From a virus: DNA of 34,835 bases. The notes beneath the pieces are model-generated. The model was not told the DNA's origin and did not search any database. It saw only the letters and a program-made list of their open reading frames with translations. Below, piece by piece: positions 1 through 5,183 of the stretch. The position numbers and the translations under genes are program-made. The stretch lies in the IMG/VR virus record IMGVR_UViG_3300014914_000017, positions 1-34,835 of that record; one strand, given 5' to 3'. How positions within the stretch are numbered: the first letter of the stretch is position 1; every line of letters starts with the position of its first letter.

Positions 1-972
1 ATTAAGAGCAGCTTGAGTCAGAGTAATCTCTGACAGATATTCCGCCCCTTCATCACCCCGATCATTATCTTTTACTGCGGTCGGCAGACATTGAGTAATC
101 AGATTGGAAATAAACTTATCTTTGTAATACATGGGCCAGTTCGGTCCAGGTTGAGTGACAAACCGATCTTCTTTAACCATGACCGTTTCACCATCTTTTT
201 TGACTATGGCTCCGTCTTTGTCCTTTTTGGGGACTTCGACTTTTTCCTTGACTTTGCCGCCCTCATACATGGCAACAGCACATGCTGTAAGCGCATCCAG
301 TAAGCCAAGAGACGGTACATCCATGACCTGTTCCTGAGTAAAATATTTTTTACTCACAGCGTTAAGCACAGTCATGGGGATACGAACACTGGCCTGACTC
401 CAAGATTCACCAAGAAATGCCTGGATAGTTCTGTATCCGATACCCTGGGTTTTGGCATCTTTGAACTGTTTTTTGGTAAAGATAGCATTATCACCCAGTT
501 CATCTATATAGTCATTGAAACCGGAGAAATCAGCAAGCTGTTTTTCAAGCTGTCCATGAACCTGTCTTACAGTTTCAAGAATGGAGTGAATACCACCACC
601 CCAACCTTCTTTATTCTCATTGGCCATGATCCGGATCATTTTTTCATCAGATATGAATTTGATGGGAACGTCCATTGTGTCCCAATTCATTTCTCTCAAT
701 ACGTCAATCCTGTGATGACCATAAGCAAGCTCAAACTGCGCTTTACTTGTATCCAAAACGCCGGTATCCAGCAATTCAGCAAGATGTTTGGCATCTTTAA
801 TGGTAGTACCGTCAGGCAGTTCGTTATTCCTGCACCTTACAAGCAGATTGTCCCAGAAATCAGTCTGTTCAATAGATTCTCTGATCTCTGCTTTTTTAGT
901 GTCCTGAGTTGGAAACCGTACACGATCACGATTGGGATTGTCAAGGATGTTCTTAAGTTTTAATGTAGGCAT
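1..972 (-). CDS. ParB-like protein, partial (runs off left edge)
   Basis: The minus strand is open from an ATG at 972 to the window edge (324 codons, no stop seen), with a strong AAAAGGAGG ribosome site 6-7 bases upstream. The N-terminal half looks like a ParB/sulfiredoxin-fold domain: it opens LKLKNILDNP, and about residue 100 has AYGHHRIDVLREM, matching the ParB box II (GxRR-like, here GHHR) that binds CTP in ParB. Around residues 190-230 a segment (KQFKDAKTQGIGYRTIQAFL) resembles the KorB/Spo0J helix-turn-helix. ParB proteins load at specific palindromic sites and spread on DNA; phage relatives can act in partition, regulation or nicking. No ParA is visible. It may be the binder of one of the dispersed palindromes, which is inference. 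Plus-strand reading frames here are antisense shadows. Confidence 0.8.
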   Translation of the reverse strand, partial: MPTLKLKNILDNPNRDRVRFPTQDTKKAEIRESIEQTDFWDNLLVRCRNNELPDGTTIKDAKHLAELLDTGVLDTSKAQFELAYGHHRIDVLREMNWDTMDVPIKFISDEKMIRIMANENKEGWGGGIHSILETVRQVHGQLEKQLADFSGFNDYIDELGDNAIFTKKQFKDAKTQGIGYRTIQAFLGESWSQASVRIPMTVLNAVSKKYFTQEQVMDVPSLGLLDALTACAVAMYEGGKVKEKVEVPKKDKDGAIVKKDGETVMVKEDRFVTQPGPNWPMYYKDKFISNLITQCLPTAVKDNDRGDEGAEYLSEITLTQAALN

Positions 973-983
973 ATTGCCTCCTT

Positions 984-1160
984 TTAAAGTATACTACCAT
1001 AAAGTATGGCAGCTAAAATGTGGCAGTCGTTGCCGACTACCGAGTAAATTGTGTCGATTACGGTTACACCATGTAACTGTAATCGCCCTCCGTGTTGTCC
1101 ACCGCCTGCGTCCCTCATGTGCGGGCGTTCCTTTATATATAACTTGTTGCTTGAGTCCAT
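984..1160 (-). CDS. small hypothetical protein (58 aa) upstream of the ParB-like gene
   Basis: Begins MDSSNKLYIKERPHMRDAGG and ends LAAILYGSIL. The start is chosen for an AGGAG Shine-Dalgarno (1172-1176) 11 bases upstream; an internal Met at 1118 is an alternative. The stop lies 11 bases before the ParB-like start, so the two are probably co-transcribed and coupled. No family is recognised. The gene carries three repeat elements: the 25-bp operator dyad (1058-1082), a dispersed palindrome (1022-1041) read as VVGND, and the compact CTACCATA palindrome (994-1012) encoding its last residues. Its ribosome site can pair with a loop of the structured leader. It may be a regulatory leader peptide instead of a functional protein. 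Confidence 0.45.
   Translation of the reverse strand: MDSSNKLYIKERPHMRDAGGGQHGGRLQLHGVTVIDTIYSVVGNDCHILAAILYGSIL
1058..1082. promoter_or_regulatory. operator dyad copy inside the 58-aa gene
   Basis: TTACGGTTACA-N3-TGTAACTGTAA, one mismatch from the other copies. It lies within a coding region about 90 bp upstream of the ParB-like start, so it could block elongation toward that gene or serve as an auxiliary looping site. Confidence 0.6.
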
Positions 1161-1305
1161 AACTAAAAATGCTCCTATTCATGGTGGGATGCTCTATCCA
1201 TCTTTCGTCTGCCCGTTTAAGGTTTGCCCTACTACCGGCACCCACCATAGGAGCCGGGTTCAGGCAAACTTTCGTTTTACCTTTTGGTAGTCTGTGATGA
1301 CTACC
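1161..1305 (-). ncRNA. structured leader RNA, candidate translational switch
   Basis: Downstream of the leftward promoter the transcript can form a GGTAGTC/GACTACC hairpin (1286-1305), then a stem GTTTGCC/GGCAAAC (1263-1269 with 1222-1228) enclosing CCGGC/GCCGG (1253-1257 with 1235-1239). The loop of the inner stem (with its flank, 1241-1254) is complementary to 1171-1177 plus 1182-1188 (two 7-bp helices around a 4-base bulge), and that downstream arm contains the AGGAG of the 58-aa gene. The loop therefore could sequester the ribosome site by a pseudoknot or by an alternative fold. No riboswitch class was recognised. This is seen by base pairing only, without folding energies. Confidence 0.45.
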
Positions 1306-1339
1306 GAAACACTGTTCTTTTTTCATTTTATCTACCTAT

Positions 1340-1368
1340 ATTATACCATATTCTAACACAAAAGTCAA
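1340..1368 (-). promoter_or_regulatory. sigma70-type promoter for the leftward early genes
   Basis: On the minus strand: -35 TTGACT (1363-1368), 17-bp spacer, -10 TATAAT (1340-1345) preceded by ATATGG. Transcription would start near 1333 and read through the leader into the 58-aa and ParB-like genes. The stretch around the -10 closely matches the late promoter at 4361-4389, so both are likely read by the same host holoenzyme. Confidence 0.85.
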
Positions 1369-1372
1369 GCTA

Positions 1373-1404
1373 ATGGGCAATTATTATCAAGAAAAAGTGC
1401 CCAT
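1373..1404. promoter_or_regulatory. dyad operator upstream of the leftward promoter
   Basis: ATGGGCA (1373-1379), 18 bases, TGCCCAT (1398-1404): a perfect 7-bp inverted repeat ending 4 bp from the -35 box. The late promoter has the same arrangement with the same 18-bp gap and the same 4-bp offset, so one regulator probably controls both arms. Position upstream of -35 suits an activator; a repressor is possible. Confidence 0.65.
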
Positions 1405-1490
1405 GCATCTCGACCGTCCATACTGCCATAATGAAAGGCTTCAACGGCAGCAAAGCCGCTCAAGCCCTTGGTTATGGTAGTCTGTGATGA

Positions 1491-1592
1491 CTACCTGTTT
1501 TTCCACATAGTCCATAGCACCATTAATGCTATCCCGCCTATAATCAGGTAAAATTCCCCTGTTTCATTTATAGTATCAATTATAAATTCCAT
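1491..1592 (-). CDS. 33-aa single-span membrane protein
   Basis: Sequence begins MEFIIDTINETGEFYLIIGG and continues as a hydrophobic stretch (IALMVLWTM) before a basic end WKNR. One transmembrane helix at about residues 14-30 is evident. Its ATG lies 1 base past the TAA of the upstream 77-aa gene, suggesting translational coupling; its own ribosome site (GGTGA) is weak. The TAG stop falls inside a dispersed palindrome (1476-1495). Function unknown; small single-span early phage proteins are often host-directed, but nothing here shows that. Confidence 0.55.
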   Translation of the reverse strand: MEFIIDTINETGEFYLIIGGIALMVLWTMWKNR

Positions 1593-1593
1593 T

Positions 1594-1827
1594 TTATTTC
1601 ACCACATGATTCTTGTATTGAGTATAGCCGTATTTATTCACATACCGTAATTTTACCCGATCCTCTATACTAAAATCCCGGATACTGCATAAACGATTAT
1701 CCTCCTTATTGAATAAAGCATCAATCCTGAAATCTTTACCATCCTCGAAATCTTTGGCCACAGCTTTGGCAGTTTGATATTTTCTACCATACGCCGGATT
1801 TAACGCTACCCCATTTAAACTACTCAT
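1594..1827 (-). CDS. hypothetical protein (77 aa)
   Basis: A small soluble protein, MSSLNGVALNPAYGRKYQ at the start, rich in charged residues, ending QYKNHVVK. An AAGGAG ribosome site sits 6 bases before the ATG, inside the end of the upstream 58-aa membrane gene. NPAYGRKYQTAKAVAKDFEDGKDFRI suggests a compact alpha/beta fold of a kind common among small early phage proteins; I do not recognise the family. It belongs to a leftward run of four small genes (38, 58, 77 and 33 aa) with almost no gaps. Confidence 0.7.
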   Translation of the reverse strand: MSSLNGVALNPAYGRKYQTAKAVAKDFEDGKDFRIDALFNKEDNRLCSIRDFSIEDRVKLRYVNKYGYTQYKNHVVK

Positions 1828-1831
1828 TTTA

Positions 1832-2008
1832 TTACTCCTTATCTTGTTTATCCGCCCATATATATACTATGAGCACTATAACTCCAGTAGCTACAGCGCC
1901 CGATTCTCTTGGTGTCAGATTAAAGCCAAACATACACAGGAATGATATTGCAAGCCCGGTCGTAAATATCCCGGCAATAACACCCGTACATTTAAAAAAT
2001 TCCTTCAT
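1832..2008 (-). CDS. 58-aa two-span membrane protein
   Basis: Starts MKEFFKCTGVIAGIFTTG. Two hydrophobic segments (about residues 8-28 and 38-51) flank a short loop with NLTPRES, and the tail WADKQDKE is charged. AAAAGGAGA precedes the ATG by 5 bases. The stop codon overlaps the ribosome site of the next gene. A two-helix hairpin of this size could be a holin or an early membrane-targeting protein; being far from the lysis genes and in the early block argues for the latter. Function not known. Confidence 0.65.
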   Translation of the reverse strand: MKEFFKCTGVIAGIFTTGLAISFLCMFGFNLTPRESGAVATGVIVLIVYIWADKQDKE

Positions 2009-2019
2009 TTTGTCTCCTT

Positions 2020-2136
2020 TTAATCAATCCATTCAAAATACAGCCCTTGTGTTGACCGTTGAACTATTCTTTTAGCAACTTCAAAACTGTCAGTTCTAAA
2101 AATTAAGTCGCCATCTGATCTGTAAATCTTATACAT
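2020..2136 (-). CDS. 38-aa hypothetical protein, first of the small-gene run
   Basis: MYKIYRSDGDLIFRTDSFEV opens the protein, which ends GLYFEWID. The start at 2136 is preferred over a longer frame from 2202 because AAAGGAGG lies 7 bases upstream and the longer version would translate an operator palindrome. It reads like a short beta-beta-alpha-beta domain. The operator dyad at 2160-2184 and a CTACCATAAA element at 2204-2223 sit just upstream, so this is likely the promoter-proximal gene of a repressed leftward transcript. Confidence 0.6.
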   Translation of the reverse strand: MYKIYRSDGDLIFRTDSFEVAKRIVQRSTQGLYFEWID

Positions 2137-2159
2137 ATGATAACCTCCTTTATATATAT

Positions 2160-2184
2160 TTACGGTTACACCTTGTAACCGTAA
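2160..2184. promoter_or_regulatory. 25-bp operator dyad upstream of the small early genes
   Basis: TTACGGTTACA-N3-TGTAACCGTAA, arms perfectly inverted. It is one of four copies (1058-1082, 2160-2184, 3037-3061, 3066-3091), all in the leftward control region. The form is typical of a dimeric repressor site. The binding protein is not identified. Confidence 0.75.
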
Positions 2185-2270
2185 TTTATTTTTTACTGTC
2201 ATACTACCATAAAGTAACGGCAGTAATCACGTCCTTTATATGGTAGTATGATAGCAAAAAAGAAAAAATA

Positions 2271-2300
2271 AAAAAGGTAGTCGGTAAAGACTACCTTTTA
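2271..2300 (-). terminator. intrinsic terminator after the 209-aa gene, built from a dispersed palindrome
   Basis: On the minus strand AAAAGGTAGTC, a 6-base loop, GACTACCTTTT, then a long T-rich tract. The stem is the GGTAGTC/GACTACC palindrome (2276-2295) extended by A/T pairs. It lies about 50 bases downstream of the 209-aa stop and insulates the small-gene run from that transcript. The A-tract on the other side could make it work in both directions. Confidence 0.75.
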
Positions 2301-2307
2301 ATTGTGT

Positions 2308-2336
2308 ATTATGTTTTTTGATACCCTACTTTTATA
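2308..2336 (-). repeat. 29-bp inverted repeat, left copy
   Basis: Matches 3113-3141 in inverted orientation at 27 of 29 positions. The two copies bracket an 834-bp segment with the 209-aa gene and two operators. No flanking target-site duplication is visible. Confidence 0.75.
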
Positions 2337-2347
2337 GTTAAACTGTT

Positions 2348-2977
2348 TTATTCGGTTGTTTCCGTTTCCATTTTTTCCGCTGCCAGACTTTCAGCTTCCA
2401 TGATTGAAATTGGGCAATTTTCTCTGATAGTACCTGCTATGGGTATCATTAATTCTCTCAATTCATACCATTGAGAATCCGACACCTTTTTATCTTTTTG
2501 GGCTTTGTCTGACTTTTTGCTCAAACTTTCAAGCATGGCTTTTAATTTTTCAAAATCGGTTTTCTCTTCCGGTTGTTTATCCTCAAATTTTGTCCATATT
2601 GTGCGGGGACTAACACATGTCTGCATTGTGTCTTGATACCATCTTGCCATGTCTTTATGACTTGATTCTGATATCTTGGTAATAGCTGCCTGGTCTGGTT
2701 TGCTAAAACATGTGTCATAGTCGCAATTTAACAGCGTATTGAGTAAGGGTTTGAATTTTCTATTGCCTTTTGTTTCAATCGCTGCCTTTACAGTATTGCT
2801 AAAAGCCATTAAACTTTGAAGGTTTTTTAAACCATTGTCATACCTTGTAGTGTTAAGCCATGTTTGCATGTCAACCAAGTCGTCATGTGTCAAATTTGTG
2901 TCATTTTTAAACTTTGCAATTTCAACTTTTGTTACTTTGTCGTTTTTGTCGTTTTTGTCGTTTTTTGTATCAGTCAT
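2348..2977 (-). CDS. hypothetical acidic/lysine-rich protein (209 aa)
   Basis: No family recognised. The N-terminus has a low-complexity NDK triplet repeat (residues 5-14), then a mainly helical body with LTHDDLVDMQTWLNT and a lysine/glutamate-rich stretch (about 140-165), ending in an acidic tail. Translation starts at 2977 with AAGGAT upstream. It is transcribed alone: two tandem operators (3037-3091) and a CTACCATA palindrome (3008-3026) sit upstream, a terminator (2271-2300) sits downstream, and 29-bp inverted repeats bracket the unit. This looks like a separately regulated accessory gene (moron-like), possibly early and host-directed or a regulator of the operators. Those roles are inference. 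Confidence 0.7.
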   Translation of the reverse strand: MTDTKNDKNDKNDKVTKVEIAKFKNDTNLTHDDLVDMQTWLNTTRYDNGLKNLQSLMAFSNTVKAAIETKGNRKFKPLLNTLLNCDYDTCFSKPDQAAITKISESSHKDMARWYQDTMQTCVSPRTIWTKFEDKQPEEKTDFEKLKAMLESLSKKSDKAQKDKKVSDSQWYELRELMIPIAGTIRENCPISIMEAESLAAEKMETETTE

Positions 2978-3007
2978 TTTATTTAATATCCTTATATATA
3001 ATGTATA

Positions 3008-3026
3008 CTACCATAAAATATGGCAG
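3008..3026. promoter_or_regulatory. compact palindrome CTACCATA-N3-TATGGCAG
   Basis: CTACCATAAAATATGGCAG lies 31 bases upstream of the 209-aa gene. A near-identical copy (CTACCATAAAGTATGGCAG, 994-1012) lies 22 bases upstream of the ParB-like gene, and weaker relatives are at 2204-2223 and 3328-3347. The position suggests an operator or promoter element. Its arm is the genome-wide ATGGTAGT word. Confidence 0.6.
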
Positions 3027-3036
3027 CGATTGAATT

Positions 3037-3091
3037 TTACGGTTACAACAAGTAACCGTAATTATTTACGGTTACAACCTTGTAACCGTAA
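3037..3091. promoter_or_regulatory. two tandem operator dyads
   Basis: Two copies of TTACGGTTACA-N3/4-TGTAACCGTAA (3037-3061, slightly degenerate on the right arm, and 3066-3091), separated by 4 bp. They sit upstream of the 209-aa gene. Tandem spacing of about 2.7 helical turns centre to centre would suit cooperative repressor binding. Confidence 0.7.
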
Positions 3092-3112
3092 TTCCATACC
3101 TATATAAAAGTA

Positions 3113-3141
3113 GGATACCAAAAAACATAATTTTGTTTTCC
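3113..3141 (+). repeat. 29-bp inverted repeat, right copy
   Basis: Begins TATAAAAGTAGG and ends AAAAAACATAAT. It pairs with 2308-2336 (27/29 identical, inverted). The alternative is a shared binding site or promoter, since an AT-rich hexamer of -10 type lies inside. Confidence 0.75.
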
Positions 3142-3345
3142 TTGTAACCCTAATGAAAGGTTATAATCAAGGCTGTATATTCTCGTATACTCTTTGGTGG
3201 TACTCACAAATTGTCAAACATCGATCGCACGTTTATATATAAAAGCAATTGCCATGCCACCCGGTAAAAATAAATGATGTTTATTTTATGATAACATTGT
3301 TATATGTAACGATATCAGCTACTTAAACTACCATAAAAATAACGG

Positions 3346-3372
3346 CGATATTGACGATATTGGCGATATTCT
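3346..3372 (+). repeat. CGATATT iteron array, 9-bp period
   Basis: Three direct repeats of CGATATT-NN in exact 9-bp register (CGATAT at 3346, 3355 and 3364). Further CGATAT copies lie at 3310, 3394, 3416 and 3509, making seven in about 200 bp. Iterons of this kind often mark origins or replication-protein sites. Confidence 0.65.
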
Positions 3373-3710
3373 GCCCATGCATACTGACCGTTACGATATC
3401 GTAGCGGCGAAATGACGATATTACCCTAATATTACAATAATGTAATAAAATCGTCCCATAATATTACCTTTGACACTCCACAAAACCAGACAAACTACCA
3501 TAACTATCCGATATCATTACCGATAGTCGGCACAGACTACCTCCACTATATTATTACATAATTGTAACTAAATAACTGCCCTAATCGTCCCTAACTACCT
3601 GATATTACTGGACAAACTACCATAATCAGCCCGTTTGTTACATTTATGTAGGATATGTGGGGCAGTAGTCTGTGCCGACTATCAAGCAAGAAACATGCCA
3701 TACAATGTTT

Positions 3711-3746
3711 CAATGGGCAAAATAGTTGCCAATGGGCAAAATAGTT
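3711..3746 (+). repeat. 17-bp direct repeat containing ATGGGCA
   Basis: CAATGGGCAAAATAGTT occurs at 3711-3727 and 3730-3746, two bases apart. The ATGGGCA word is the arm of the dyads that sit before both main promoters, so this may be an extra binding site for the same regulator. Confidence 0.7.
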
Positions 3747-3834
3747 TGAAACCTTTAGGTGGAATAGGGCCAGACTACCTGTCAGAGGGGATTCCCAGGG
3801 CGAAAACACCACATTGTAGTATACCACAATGTGT

Positions 3835-3898
3835 AAAACGTGTAAACGTGTATTTGTAAGTACCTGAAATCATTGAAGAAAACACGTTTACACGTTTT
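3835..3898. repeat. 17-bp perfect inverted repeat, 30-bp spacer
   Basis: AAAACGTGTAAACGTGT (3835-3851) and its exact complement (3882-3898). Each arm holds two ACGTGT words. Related TTTACACATTTT words lie at about 4050. It may be a DNA-binding site or a cruciform in the presumed origin. Confidence 0.7.
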
Positions 3899-4143
3899 CA
3901 AGCACTCTGAGTAAAACCCCTATAGCAATTTAGACATTTAACAATCTGGACCTATATTTTTATAGACTTTATGTGTTTATGTGTTTTAGTGTATAATTAC
4001 TCAAAATATCTAATGATTACAGATACTTAGCAAAGTGGTCTTTCTGACACATTTACACATTTTGAAAAGCTTTACCTGCTACTCTGCCCATTGGCAATAA
4101 CCTGCCCATTTAACAGGTAGTCGTTACCGACTAATGGTAGTAT

Positions 4144-4179
4144 GGTTGACTGGTTGACTGGTTGACTGGTTGACTGGTT
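4144..4179 (+). repeat. 8-bp tandem repeat GGTTGACT x4.5
   Basis: Four head-to-tail copies of GGTTGACT plus GGTT, directly after a dispersed palindrome (4116-4133) and an ATGGTAGT copy (4134-4141). The unit contains TTGACT, a -35-like word, but no matching -10 array follows. It is prone to copy-number change. Confidence 0.85.
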
Positions 4180-4324
4180 ATATAATTGTATATATAACTG
4201 CATAAATCAGGATGAAAAGTGCTTTTTGCTGTCGTGTATATAATTGATGCCACCCCCCGGAATGCTGCGATCATTATATATTATGGAATAGTAGGCACGT
4301 ATTTCCTACTACAGCGCCCCGGTA

Positions 4325-4356
4325 ATGGGCAATTATTTCCCAAAAAAAGTGTCCAA
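4325..4356. promoter_or_regulatory. dyad operator upstream of the late promoter
   Basis: ATGGGCA (4325-4331), 18 bases, TGTCCAA (4350-4356), ending 4 bp before the -35. The geometry is identical to that at 1373-1404, with two mismatches in the right arm. It is probably the site of a shared transcription factor. Confidence 0.6.
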
Positions 4357-4360
4357 TTAC

Positions 4361-4389
4361 TTGACATTTGCATTGGAATATGGTATAAT
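4361..4389 (+). promoter_or_regulatory. consensus sigma70 promoter of the late operon
   Basis: TTGACA (4361-4366), 17-bp spacer, TATAAT (4384-4389), with TGG just before the -10. All twelve hexamer bases match consensus. It should drive the rightward operon starting at the 41-aa frame and terminase. A full-consensus late promoter normally needs a regulator to keep it silent early, which fits the upstream dyad. Confidence 0.9.
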
Positions 4390-4417
4390 ATAAGTATAAG
4401 AAAAAGTAAGAAAGAAC

Positions 4418-4543
4418 ATGGCCTCCGTGGCCGCCGCCGGTAACGGCGGTAGTCGGCAACGAGCACTCTCTAATCCCACAGATGAGGACTCTAAAAACCT
4501 TCTACCGCCGCTGCCGAACCCTTATGGTAGTATAGAAGAATAG
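4418..4543 (+). CDS. 41-aa leader ORF of the late operon
   Basis: Reads MASVAAAGNGGSRQRALSNP and ends NPYGSIEE. It starts about 22 bases after the probable transcription start, and its TAG stop overlaps the ribosome site of the next gene, so it may be a leader peptide coupled to terminase. The ribosome site (AAGAAAG) is poor. The GC-rich start codes for strong hairpins (CCGCCG/CGGCGG, and GGCGGTAG with CTACCGCC downstream). It contains a dispersed palindrome read as SRQRA and an ATGGTAGT copy read as YGS. It could be only a structured leader. Confidence 0.35.
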   Translation: MASVAAAGNGGSRQRALSNPTDEDSKNLLPPLPNPYGSIEE

Positions 4544-4556
4544 GAGATGATATGAA

Positions 4557-5183
4557 ATGACTGATTGGGAGTTAATCAAAACACAGTATGAGGTTCTCGG
4601 AAAGGGCGTCAAGGAGCTATGCGATGCTCACCACGTCACTTCTGGCATCCTCGAATCTGCTATTGAGCATGGTGAGTGGACTTCCCCATCGTCTGATCAT
4701 GCGGATCATGCGGATCATGCGGATCATGCGGTCGGTATGCATGGGCAGTCTGCACCGACTGCCCCACCGCCAGAGCAGAGTGAATTAGAGAAGCTGAACG
4801 AGAAAGCTACTTTACTGCACGCTCGACATCAGAATACTCTGATTCCCAAGTACATTGAGATCGAGACTACCTTCTTATCGCGGTTAAAGACTAAAGCGGG
4901 AAACTTCACGGAAGCAACAGAGGCAAAAATGATAGCAGACACACTGGCTATCATCAAACCTGCCATAATGAAACAAGCCGATGCCAAGAATGCTAAAGGG
5001 GCAGAAGGCGGCTTATTCGGGTCCAGCGGTCGGATTATGGTAGTAAACCAATTTCCAGTACCGCAGCCAGGTGACGATCATTATATCGCGCCTAATGCGG
5101 TCCTTATCGGTGAGAGTGCCGGTCAAGTAGTCGGCAACGACTACACTACAATCGAAATACCAGATACGGAGGATATGAACTAA
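4557..5183 (+). CDS. terS: probable small terminase subunit
   Basis: Placed directly before the large terminase and overlapping it by one base. The first 45 residues (WELIKTQYEVLGKGVKELCD...) look like the helix-turn-helix that small terminases use to bind packaging sites. A histidine/aspartate linker follows, encoded by four tandem copies of the 9-bp unit GATCATGCG (4695-4730), then a helical middle (about 75-145) and a C-terminal tail that usually docks to the large subunit. A dispersed palindrome (5127-5144) is read as VVGNDY. AGGAG lies 10 bases upstream. No close family match comes to mind, so the assignment rests on position and domain layout. Confidence 0.65.
   Translation: MTDWELIKTQYEVLGKGVKELCDAHHVTSGILESAIEHGEWTSPSSDHADHADHADHAVGMHGQSAPTAPPPEQSELEKLNEKATLLHARHQNTLIPKYIEIETTFLSRLKTKAGNFTEATEAKMIADTLAIIKPAIMKQADAKNAKGAEGGLFGSSGRIMVVNQFPVPQPGDDHYIAPNAVLIGESAGQVVGNDYTTIEIPDTEDMN
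4695..4730 (+). repeat. 9-bp tandem repeat GATCATGCG x4
   Basis: Four perfect copies in frame, coding (DHA)4 in the probable small terminase linker. Each unit carries a GATC site. Perfect identity suggests recent slippage; copy number should vary in frame between isolates. Confidence 0.9.

Larger units (their letters stand above)
3142..4360. other. gene-poor control region, candidate replication origin
   Basis: No convincing gene in about 1.2 kb: the frames at 3591-3859 and 4219-4459 lack good ribosome sites and are made of repeat sequence. The region is AT-rich and holds CGATAT iterons, a 12-bp palindrome TACGATATCGTA (3392-3403), AAAATAAA/TTTATTTT arms (3267-3287), CACATTGT/ACAATGTG (3810-3833), a 17-bp inverted repeat (3835-3898), direct repeats (3711-3746), an 8-bp tandem array (4144-4179), scattered TGCCCAT words, and several dispersed palindromes and ATGGTAGT copies. 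It divides leftward early genes from the rightward late operon, as an origin or master control region would. Confidence 0.6.

Noticed and set aside
556-963. Plus-strand frame opposite the ParB-like gene (with others at 91-337)
   Set aside because: Antisense to a long minus-strand frame with clear ParB features and a strong ribosome site; no ribosome site of its own.
994-1326. 110-aa minus-strand frame starting just after the leftward promoter
   Set aside because: Its start has only a weak AGGTAG and it reads through hairpins and repeats (SHHRLP, SRQRLP). The overlapping 58-aa frame has a better ribosome site. The leader is better explained as RNA structure.
1161-1330. Cyclic-di-GMP-I riboswitch, prompted by AGGGCAAACC in the leader
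   Set aside because: Only that short word matches; the remaining conserved segments (GACGCAAAGCC, GGUAGGUAGC) and the two-stem layout are absent.
2308-3141. Insertion sequence
   Set aside because: No transposase motif in the 209-aa protein and no target-site duplication next to the inverted repeats.
3591-3859. Overlapping frames in the control region
   Set aside because: No Shine-Dalgarno; they consist of palindromes and direct repeats and match no protein pattern.
4219-4466. Frames across the late promoter on both strands
   Set aside because: They run through the consensus -35/-10 and its dyad; no ribosome sites.
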